DNA of 64,000 nucleotides from Streptomyces hydrogenans (lineage in GTDB: Bacteria > Actinomycetota > Actinomycetes > Streptomycetales > Streptomycetaceae): assembly GCF_014656075.1 (NCBI RefSeq), contig NZ_BNBS01000002.1:62001-126000 (forward strand). The letters run 5' to 3'. The notes under the pieces are model-generated. The model had not been told where the DNA came from. It saw only the letters and a program-made list of their open reading frames with translations, and made no database searches. A program made the position numbers and the translations under genes. Positions 58,437 through 64,000 of the stretch are shown here, piece by piece (the stretch's first letter is position 1; each line of letters starts with the position of its first letter).

Positions 58437-59594
58437 ATGTCGAGGTGGGGGTCTTCCCGAGTGTCGAACCTGGTGCAGTCCGCGGACCGGACAGCGAGCC
58501 AGGCGCCGCCGTCCGTCACGGCCGCGGCCCCGTCGCCCGCCCCGCCGGCCTCCCCGTCGCCCGCCCCGCGCAAGCGGGGGCGGCTGTACGTCCTCGACGG
58601 GCTCCGCCTCGGCGCCGCGCTCATGGTCGTCGCCTACCACTACACGGCGCTGGGCTCCGCGGCCTGGAACCGGCCCGCCTGGGAGGTCTTCCCCGAGGTC
58701 TCCCGCTTCTCGTCGTACGGCTACCTCGGCGTCCAGTTCTTCTTCGTGATCAGCGGCTTCGTCATCTGCATGAGCGCCTGGGGCCGGCCGCTGAAGGCGT
58801 TCTTCGTCTCCCGCGTGGTGCGGCTCTACCCGGCCTACTGGTTCGCGGTCCTCGCGACCACGGTCACCCTCGCCCTGATCCCGGGCGAGCGGGAGCGGCT
58901 CCCCGGGTACGACGTCCTCACCAACCTGACCATGCTCCAGGAGCCGCTCGGGGTCCGGCCCGTCGACGCGGTCTACTGGACGCTCTTCGCGGAGATCCGC
59001 TTCTACCTGCTCTTCGCCGTCCTGGTCCGGATCGGGCTCACCTACCAGCGGGTGGTCCTCTTCTGCTGCGCCTGGGGCGCGGCCTCGCTGCTCGTGGCCG
59101 AGGCCGGTCCCGGGCCGCTGCGGATGCTGGTCATGCCCGAGCACAGCTGGTTCTTCATCGCCGGCATGGCGTTCTACCTGATGTACCGCTTCCGACCGAA
59201 CCTGCTGCTCTTCGGCATCGTCGGCTTCTCCTTCTGCGCCTCCCTCGCGGCCACCGTGGAGAACTTCGAGCACCTCACCCACCCCGGGGCGCAGGCCCGC
59301 TGGCCGGTGATCGCGGTCCTCGCCGTCATCTTCGGCCTCATGGCGCTGATCGCGACCGGGAAGCTGTCCGGGGTCCAGTGGCGGTGGCTGCCGGTCGCGG
59401 GGGCGCTGACGTATCCCCTCTACCTGCTGCACGAGTTCATCGGCTGGGAGATCTTCGGCCACTTCTCGGCCCGGGGCGTCCAGCCGTGGGTCCTCGTCGG
59501 GGCGACGACGGCCGGGATGCTGGTGCTCTCGTACCTGGTGTACCGCCTGGTCGAGACCCCGCTCAGCGGGTACCTCAAGCGCCGGCTGAGCTAG
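58437..59594 (+). CDS. Acyltransferase 3 (OafA/YrhL-type) membrane protein
   Basis: A 385-residue protein with about ten helices. LYVLDGLRLGAALMVVAYHYTALG contains the conserved histidine opening of the acyltransferase 3 family; YLGVQFFFVISGFVICMSAWGRPLKAFFVSRVVRLYPAYWFAVL with the R-x10-R-x-x-R pattern, and VYWTLFAEIRFYLLFAVLVRIG, confirm it. Members O-acetylate surface polysaccharides or natural products; the acceptor here is unknown. The start is uncertain: ATG 58437 is given, but GTG 58461 (MSNLVQSADRT) and TTG 58377 are in frame. A relatively AT-rich stretch at 58330-58390 is the likely promoter region. No other feature was seen in the 254-bp gap before it. Confidence 0.87.
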   Translation: MSRWGSSRVSNLVQSADRTASQAPPSVTAAAPSPAPPASPSPAPRKRGRLYVLDGLRLGAALMVVAYHYTALGSAAWNRPAWEVFPEVSRFSSYGYLGVQFFFVISGFVICMSAWGRPLKAFFVSRVVRLYPAYWFAVLATTVTLALIPGERERLPGYDVLTNLTMLQEPLGVRPVDAVYWTLFAEIRFYLLFAVLVRIGLTYQRVVLFCCAWGAASLLVAEAGPGPLRMLVMPEHSWFFIAGMAFYLMYRFRPNLLLFGIVGFSFCASLAATVENFEHLTHPGAQARWPVIAVLAVIFGLMALIATGKLSGVQWRWLPVAGALTYPLYLLHEFIGWEIFGHFSARGVQPWVLVGATTAGMLVLSYLVYRLVETPLSGYLKRRLS

Positions 59595-59600
59595 GGGCGC

Positions 59601-59622
59601 CGTCCGGGCGTTGACCCGGACG
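59601..59622 (+). terminator. Hairpin after the acyltransferase gene
   Basis: CGTCCGGG (59601-59608) pairs with CCCGGACG (59615-59622) around six bases, seven bases past the stop. Confidence 0.55.
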
Positions 59623-59797
59623 GGTGGTGTTGATCGGAAGAACTGCGCGGTCGCGGCGTCGCTCCGCCGGATCCCGGTGTGCGTACACATCATGAGAAAG
59701 GTATGTAAAGCGCGCAACTCGGACGAAGCCGTTCGAGAAGTGCGGGGATCCCTTTCCGTACGCACCCGTCGAGCCGCACTCCCGAAAGTGAGGGGCC

Positions 59798-60166
59798 ATG
59801 GCCACCGCCAAGGTCAAGCAGTTCTGGACCGCCTTCATCTCCGTCCTCTTCGCCCTGTTCGCCTCCGTCGGCCTGGCGGCCCCCGCCGCCGCCCACGGCC
59901 AGGCCCCCGTGACCCAGCCGGAGGAGCCGGCCGCGCCCCTCGCCCGTACGACCGGGGAGCGCGCCGCCACCGTCGTGGCACAGAGGCAGGCGGAGCCGTG
60001 GGCGCCCGTCCGCCGCGGCTCGCTGCCGCCCACGATCAAGCAGCGCATCGGCGCCGAGGCGCACGGTTCCTCGCCCGCCTCCCGCTCCCTCCGCGCCGCC
60101 ACGACGACGCCGCTCGCGAGCGACCCGGCCGCGCTGACGCGGCTCGCGCTCGCGACGGCCGCCTAG
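59798..60166 (+). CDS. Small secreted or membrane-tethered protein of unknown function
   Basis: A 122-residue protein with an N-terminal hydrophobic helix (QFWTAFISVLFALFASVGLAAPAAAHG) readable as a signal peptide with cleavage after A-A-A, followed by a Pro/Ala/Arg-rich low-complexity region and a short conserved-looking block EPWAPVRRGSLPPTIKQRIGAEAHGSSP. I do not recognise a characterised family; it looks Streptomyces-specific. GAGG lies five bases before the ATG at 59798. It stands alone, with the DUF5324 gene convergent downstream. Confidence 0.65.
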   Translation: MATAKVKQFWTAFISVLFALFASVGLAAPAAAHGQAPVTQPEEPAAPLARTTGERAATVVAQRQAEPWAPVRRGSLPPTIKQRIGAEAHGSSPASRSLRAATTTPLASDPAALTRLALATAA

Positions 60167-60233
60167 GGTGCGGGGAGAGAGCATGACGCCTCCCACCCCG
60201 CACCCCGCCCCGCCCGTCACGGACCACCGGACG

Positions 60234-60307
60234 AACGGACCGGACGGCCCGCTCCAGGGGAACGGACCGAACGGACCGGACGAGACCACCGGGTCGGACG
60301 GACCGGA
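60234..60307. repeat. Imperfect GC-rich repeats (AACGGACCGGACG)
   Basis: AACGGACCGGACG at 60234-60246 and again at 60270-60282, AACGGACCG at 60261-60269 and ACGGACCGGA at 60298-60307, in the gap between convergent genes. A low-complexity tract with no assigned role. Confidence 0.7.
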
Positions 60308-60334
60308 GGACGGCTCGAACGGGCCTGCCCCGGG

Positions 60335-61090
60335 TCAGCGGCGGTCGTCGGGCTCCGTGGGCTCGGTCTCCGGCACCGGCTCGATCCCGGCCGTGCTCCC
60401 GTTCCCGGTCTCGGCCTCCACGACGCCCCGGGACTCCTCGACCACCCGCGTACCGGCCTCGGACTGAACGCCCGGGACGCCCGACGCGGACGGCATGCCC
60501 GAGCCCTCGTCCATCTCCGTGGGCGCCGGCGGCTCGACCAGCCAGTCCGGGTTGGCCTGCCTGTCCCACCACTTCCAGGCGGCGAACGCGCCGCCGACCA
60601 GCAGCCCGAGCACGGCGAGACCCTTGACGAGACGCCCGGCCCTGGCCCGGCGCTCCTGCTTCCTCACGATCTTCCGGACGTCGTCCGGCGTCACCTGACC
60701 GCGCAGCGCGGCCCAGGCGGCAGTGGAACGCGACCCGGCCTCCCCCAGGACGGGACCGGTCGCGGCGACCGCGTGCTCGACACGCGGAACGGTGTAGTTG
60801 GCCACCTGATGGGCGACCGAGCGGGTCCGAGCCGCAGCGCGATGCGCGGCGTCGTCGACCCGCGGCGGCACGTGCGGTGCCACGTACGCCGCGTACTGCA
60901 CACGCGCCTGCGCGCGTGCCTGCCGAGCGGCACTCGACACCTTGGGTGCGAGACGCGCCCGCGCCTCGTGCGCATAGTGCGCGGCCTGGTCCTTGGCCGT
61001 GCCGGCGTACGGCGCCACCACGTCCGCGGCGTGCAGGACGCTTTCCTTCGCCGAATCCGTAGCGGCGCGCACGCTGTCCATGCGAGTCAC
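60335..61090 (-). CDS. DUF5324-type membrane protein
   Basis: A 251-residue protein rich in Ala/Arg with long amphipathic helices (MTRMDSVRAATDSAKESVLHAADVVAPYAGTAKDQAAHYAHEARARLAPKVSSAARQ), a basic segment, one membrane helix (AGRLVKGLAVLGLLVGGAFAAWKWW) and a Pro/Glu/Ser-rich outer tail. This matches the DUF5324 family of streptomycetes and relatives; function unknown. The helical repeats recall LEA/apolipoprotein-like membrane-surface proteins. The GTG at 61088-61090 has GAGGAGGAGG upstream; ATG 61081 is an alternative. It is divergent from the cyclophilin gene. Confidence 0.8.
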   Translation of the reverse strand: MTRMDSVRAATDSAKESVLHAADVVAPYAGTAKDQAAHYAHEARARLAPKVSSAARQARAQARVQYAAYVAPHVPPRVDDAAHRAAARTRSVAHQVANYTVPRVEHAVAATGPVLGEAGSRSTAAWAALRGQVTPDDVRKIVRKQERRARAGRLVKGLAVLGLLVGGAFAAWKWWDRQANPDWLVEPPAPTEMDEGSGMPSASGVPGVQSEAGTRVVEESRGVVEAETGNGSTAGIEPVPETEPTEPDDRR

Positions 61091-61170
61091 GGGTTCCTCC
61101 TCCTCGGTGGCGAGCGATGTCGGTTTTTCACCTTTCCATCCTTTTCGGCATCATGCCTGCCGGAACGAAG

Positions 61171-61243
61171 TCCGGCATGCGGGGCTGGCATCCGGGGCAT
61201 GCGGGGGACGCGGGCGGGCCGTTCGGGGCCGGTCCGGCATGCG
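61171..61243. promoter_or_regulatory. Repeated GGCATGCG elements in a divergent promoter region
   Basis: GGCATGCGGGG occurs at 61174 and 61196 and GGCATGCGAGG at 61233; the first is also the right arm of a TGCCGGA/TCCGGCA hairpin (61158-61177). They lie between the DUF5324 and cyclophilin genes. Possible operator repeats; role unknown. Confidence 0.4.
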
Positions 61244-61324
61244 AGGATCGACTCGCCAGGGCCGCGGACGCGTGAGGCGATCCGTTCCGCGGTGTGACGC
61301 ACGACCAGGGAGGGATGGCGGACC

Positions 61325-61849
61325 GTGGCCATGCCGTACGCGATCCTCAAGACCAGCGCGGGCGACATCGAGGTGCGCCTGCTGCCGTTCCACGCGCCGA
61401 AGACGGTGCGGAACTTCACCGAGCTCGCCTCGGGCGGCCGCGAGTGGACCCATCCGGGCACCGGGGAGGTCTCCAGCGGCCCCCTCTACGACGGCACGGT
61501 CTTCCACCGGGTCATCGGCGACTTCATGATCCAGGGCGGCGACCCGCTGGGCACCGGCACGGGCGGCCCCGGGTACGAGTTCCCGGACGAGTTCCACCCC
61601 GAGCTGTGGTTCGACCGGCCGTACCTGCTGGCGATGGCCAACGCCGGGCCGGGCACCAACGGCTCGCAGTTCTTCATCACGGTCGGCCCCGCGACCTGGC
61701 TCAACCGCAAGCACACCATCTTCGGCGAGGTCGTGGACGCGAAGAGCCGGGCCGTCGTGGACGCCATCGCGAAGGTCCCCACCGACGCGCAGACCCAGCG
61801 GCCGCTGACGGACGTCGTGGTCGAGTCCGTGGTGATCGAGCAGCGCTGA
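61325..61849 (+). CDS. Peptidyl-prolyl cis-trans isomerase, cyclophilin type
   Basis: A 174-residue cytoplasmic cyclophilin without signal peptide. YDGTVFHRVIGDFMIQGGDPLGTGTGG holds the catalytic Arg and the F-M-x-Q-G motif, and LAMANAGPGTNGSQFFITVGPATWLNRKHTIFGEV is the second conserved block. It speeds proline isomerisation during folding. The GTG at 61325 is preferred because AGGGAGGG ends ten bases ahead; ATG 61331 would be 16 away. The rhomboid gene follows after 23 bases and is likely cotranscribed. Confidence 0.95.
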   Translation: MAMPYAILKTSAGDIEVRLLPFHAPKTVRNFTELASGGREWTHPGTGEVSSGPLYDGTVFHRVIGDFMIQGGDPLGTGTGGPGYEFPDEFHPELWFDRPYLLAMANAGPGTNGSQFFITVGPATWLNRKHTIFGEVVDAKSRAVVDAIAKVPTDAQTQRPLTDVVVESVVIEQR

Positions 61850-61872
61850 CCGGGAAGGACGGGACCCCGCGC

Positions 61873-62739
61873 ATGGACACCCAGTCCGGACCGCCGCACT
61901 GCTACCGCCATCCCGGCACCGAGACGGGCATCCGCTGCACCCGCTGCGAGAAGCCCATCTGCCCGGAGTGCATGATCTCCGCCTCCGTCGGCTTCCAGTG
62001 CCCCGACTGCGTCCGCAGCGGCTCGGGCACCGGGCACGCGGCCGACGCCAACCAGGCCAGGACGCTCGCGGGCGGCCGGGTCAGGACCGACGACCGGCTG
62101 GTGACCAAGGTCCTCATCGGGATCTGCGTCCTGGTCTACGGCCTGGTGCTGATCCTCGGCGACCGGTTCGTCGACGAGCTCGTGCTGATCGGGTACGCGT
62201 TCAACCCGCTGCTCGGGGAGGTCGTCGGGGTCGCGGACGGCGAGTGGTACCGGCTGCTCACCGCCACGGTCCTGCACCAGGAGCCGTGGCACATCCTCTT
62301 CAACCTGATCGGCCTGTGGGTGATCGGCGGGATCGTCGAGCCCGAGCTGGGCCGGTCCCGGTACGCGCTGCTGTGCCTGCTTTCCGGCCTCTCCGGCTCG
62401 GTCCTCGCCTATGTGGTCGCCGCCCCGAACCAGCCCTCGCTGGGCGCCTCGGGGATCGTCTACGGCCTCATCGGCGCCTGGGTGGTGCTGGCCCGCCGGC
62501 GGCGTCACGACATGCGGCCGGTGGTCCTCTTCGTGGCGCTCTCCCTGCTGATGACGTTCACCCGTCCGGGGATCTCCTGGGAGGCGCACGTCGGTGGACT
62601 GGTGGCCGGAGTGCTGGTGACGTACGCGCTCGTGCAGGCGCCCCGGTCCCGTCGGGAGCTGATCCAGTACGGCGCCTGTGGACTGCTGCTGCTGATCGAC
62701 GTGGGGGTCGTGACGGCCCGGACCTTCGCGCTCACCTGA
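61873..62739 (+). CDS. Rhomboid-family intramembrane serine protease with zinc-ribbon N terminus
   Basis: A 288-residue protein. The N-terminal 46 residues hold cysteines at 10, 22, 25, 30, 33, 43 and 46 with nearby histidine, a B-box-like zinc ribbon. A rhomboid domain of about six helices follows: H140-x3-N144 in WHILFN, catalytic S193 in GASG, and partner H239 in WEAHVGG. It cleaves membrane proteins within the bilayer; substrates are unknown. It follows the cyclophilin gene after 23 bases, and a strong hairpin and DnaA boxes follow it. Confidence 0.92.
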   Translation: MDTQSGPPHCYRHPGTETGIRCTRCEKPICPECMISASVGFQCPDCVRSGSGTGHAADANQARTLAGGRVRTDDRLVTKVLIGICVLVYGLVLILGDRFVDELVLIGYAFNPLLGEVVGVADGEWYRLLTATVLHQEPWHILFNLIGLWVIGGIVEPELGRSRYALLCLLSGLSGSVLAYVVAAPNQPSLGASGIVYGLIGAWVVLARRRRHDMRPVVLFVALSLLMTFTRPGISWEAHVGGLVAGVLVTYALVQAPRSRRELIQYGACGLLLLIDVGVVTARTFALT

Positions 62740-62785
62740 GCGCGAACGGCTGTGGACGAGCTGGGGACGTGAGCTTTCCCCAAAG

Positions 62786-62986
62786 TTATCCACAGTGTGT
62801 GGCGAGTTCTCCCCACCCTGCGGGGCATGACCGAGCCCCCTGCCTCTGACCTGGGATTTCTCCCGGGAGGCAGGGGGCTCCAGCCCGCTGTGGACAAGTG
62901 ATCGCAGTCATACCGGCGTCAATCCGGCGTGGGTTATCCACAGATCTTCGTAAGTTATCCAGTGCTGTGCACAACGCTGTGGATAA
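62786..62986. promoter_or_regulatory. DnaA-box cluster between rhomboid and crgA genes
   Basis: Four perfect 9-mers lie in 201 bp: TTATCCACA at 62786-62794 and 62934-62942, its inverse at 62978-62986, and the inverse of TTGTCCACA at 62889-62897. Near matches: TTATCCAGT at 62955-62963 and TGTGCACAA at 62966-62974. By sequence these are better boxes than those in oriC itself, 23 kb away. The 303-bp gap otherwise holds only the terminator below. Confidence 0.75.
62833..62880. terminator. Terminator between rhomboid and crgA genes
   Basis: GAGCCCCCTGCCTC (62833-62846) pairs exactly with 62867-62880; the 20-base loop contains a further small stem. Suited to stopping both convergent transcripts. 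Confidence 0.82.
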
Positions 62987-63042
62987 ACTCTGGGGTGAGC
63001 TTGACGGCAGACGGGCGGACCCGCTAAGCGCCGCTAAGACGC

Positions 63043-63297
63043 TCACTTCCACTGTGTGGAGACACCGAACCCGGCGGCGATGAAACCGAAGCCGACCACG
63101 ATGTTCCAGTTCCGGATCGACTCGATCGGAAGCGAACCGTCGGTGACGTAGAAGACCACGATCCACACCAGACCGATGGCGAACAGGGCCAGCATCACCG
63201 GGGCGACCCAGCTGCGGTTCGTCAGCTTGATGTTGGTGGCCTGCTTCGCCGGCGGGGGCGTGTAGTCGGCCTTCTTGCGGATCCGTGACTTCGGCAC
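63043..63297 (-). CDS. crgA: Cell division protein CrgA
   Basis: An 84-residue protein with a basic N terminus ([16 protein letters not shown]) and two membrane helices ([23 protein letters not shown] and [20 protein letters not shown]), the full CrgA pattern. In Streptomyces CrgA controls FtsZ ring formation and septation in aerial hyphae; in mycobacteria it joins FtsZ, FtsI and FtsQ. The GTG at 63295-63297 follows AGGAGAG. It is divergent from the DUF881 gene, a usual actinobacterial pairing. Confidence 0.96.
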   Translation of the reverse strand: MPKSRIRKKADYTPPPAKQATNIKLTNRSWVAPVMLALFAIGLVWIVVFYVTDGSLPIESIRNWNIVVGFGFIAAGFGVSTQWK

Positions 63298-63437
63298 GAG
63301 GGACTCTCCTGTCGATGCGCTGCGTGACCGCGCAGGGAACTGTGGCTGTCGCCGGGATGTGACGTAGCAGGTCGACTGCGCCCCCCGGGCGTCCGTTAGC
63401 GTAGTGGTTCCGCGGCGCAGAAGGGGATCAGGGTACG

Positions 63438-64000
63438 TTGAGCAATTCCGCCGGCACTCCGGGCGAACCCCCCGCCGGACCGGGCAAGGCCACTCGCTGG
63501 CGCCCCGTCCGGCTCCTCACCCTCGCCGTCTTCGCCCTCGCGGGACTGCTCTTCGTGACCAGCTTCAACACCGCGAAGGGCACCAACATCCGCACGGACG
63601 CCTCCCTGCTGAGGCTCTCCGACCTCATCGAGGAACGCAGCCACAAGAACGCCGGCCTCGACGAGTCCACCGCCGCCCTGCGCGGCGAGGTCGACACCCT
63701 CGCGGCCCGCGACGACGGCTCGACGGCCGCCGAGGACCGCCGGCTGAAGGCCCTGGAGACCGCCGCCGGCACCACCGAGATCTCCGGCCCCGGCCTCACC
63801 GTCACCCTGAACGACGCCCCGCCCGGAGCCCAGGCCGCGCCCGGCTACCCGGAGCCGCAGGCCAACGACCTGGTCATCCACCAGCAGGACCTCCAGGCCG
63901 TCGTCAACGCCCTCTGGGAGGGCGGCGCCGAGGGCATCAGGGTCATGGACCAGCGGCTCATCTCCACCAGCGCCGTCCGCTGCGTCGGCAACACCCTGAT
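63438..64000 (+). CDS. DUF881 family membrane protein, 5' part only
   Basis: Runs off the right edge; 187 codons are visible. It begins with TTG at 63438 ([14 protein letters not shown]), with AAGGGG about 13 bases upstream. One membrane helix ([19 protein letters not shown]) is followed by a coiled region ([36 protein letters not shown]) and the DUF881 domain ([16 protein letters not shown]...[45 protein letters not shown]). DUF881 proteins resemble the sporulation protein YlxW and sit next to crgA in actinobacteria, so a division-related role is likely. Confidence 0.9.
   Translation, partial: MSNSAGTPGEPPAGPGKATRWRPVRLLTLAVFALAGLLFVTSFNTAKGTNIRTDASLLRLSDLIEERSHKNAGLDESTAALRGEVDTLAARDDGSTAAEDRRLKALETAAGTTEISGPGLTVTLNDAPPGAQAAPGYPEPQANDLVIHQQDLQAVVNALWEGGAEGIRVMDQRLISTSAVRCVGNTL

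Noticed and set aside
60168..60467. A 99-codon plus-strand frame overlapping the end of the DUF5324 gene
   Set aside because: Its first half is the repeat tract and its second half is antisense to the DUF5324 tail; no ribosome site and no folded-protein character.

Overview
The window is chromosomal DNA from a Streptomyces or very close relative. GC content is very high, GTG starts are frequent, and gene content and order match the conserved Streptomyces core around the replication origin: dnaA-oriC-dnaN-gnd-recF-dciA(DUF721)-gyrB-gyrA on the right arm and rpmH-rnpA-yidD-yidC-jag-rsmG-parA-parB on the left. oriC lies between dnaA and dnaN (about 39.4-40.0 kb) and is packed with DnaA boxes.

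Left arm, reading from the window edge towards oriC: a MarR regulator fragment and an acetyltransferase; a serine hydrolase; the replicative helicase dnaB; a MATE exporter; the rpsF-ssb-rpsR-rplI operon; a wall-precursor group (small membrane protein, FemX-type aminoacyl transferase, alanine-racemase-like protein, GT87 membrane glycosyltransferase, class A PBP); a PadR regulator with inositol-phosphate synthase; an MFS transporter; the CCA-adding enzyme; an envelope operon (DUF6049 protein, MurJ flippase, pseudokinase, sigM, rsmA); trxB-trxA; an acetyltransferase; parAB; rsmG; and the membrane-insertase/RNase P operon. Eleven exact 14-bp parS sites (GTTTCACGTGAAAC) occur here between 0.9 and 33.4 kb. 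I found none between parA and the right edge. They favour the ends of convergent genes, and three lie inside coding sequence.

Right arm: replication initiation and topoisomerase genes (dnaN, recF, dciA, gyrB, gyrA), a DUF3566 membrane protein, tRNA-Ile(GAT), small membrane proteins, a secreted repeat-type protein preceded by a decayed gene remnant, a Ser/Thr kinase with an HTH partner, tRNA-Ala(TGC), an enoyl-CoA hydratase, an ECF41 sigma operon with an FAD oxidoreductase, an acyltransferase, DUF5324 protein, cyclophilin, rhomboid protease, crgA and the start of a DUF881 gene.

The genes form a replication, segregation and envelope hub: initiation (DnaA, DnaN, DnaB, DciA), segregation (ParA, ParB, parS), supercoiling (GyrAB), and lipid II flipping, cross-bridging and polymerisation with septation (MurJ, FemX, PBP, CrgA), plus stress inputs (SigM/RsmA, a SigR-type promoter, ECF41). 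No mobile element, CRISPR array, phage or biosynthetic cluster was seen. The most notable non-coding signals are the parS sites built into terminator-like palindromes, two DnaA-box clusters outside oriC (near dnaB and crgA), a 31-bp palindrome over the padR promoter, and a gene remnant near 51 kb.
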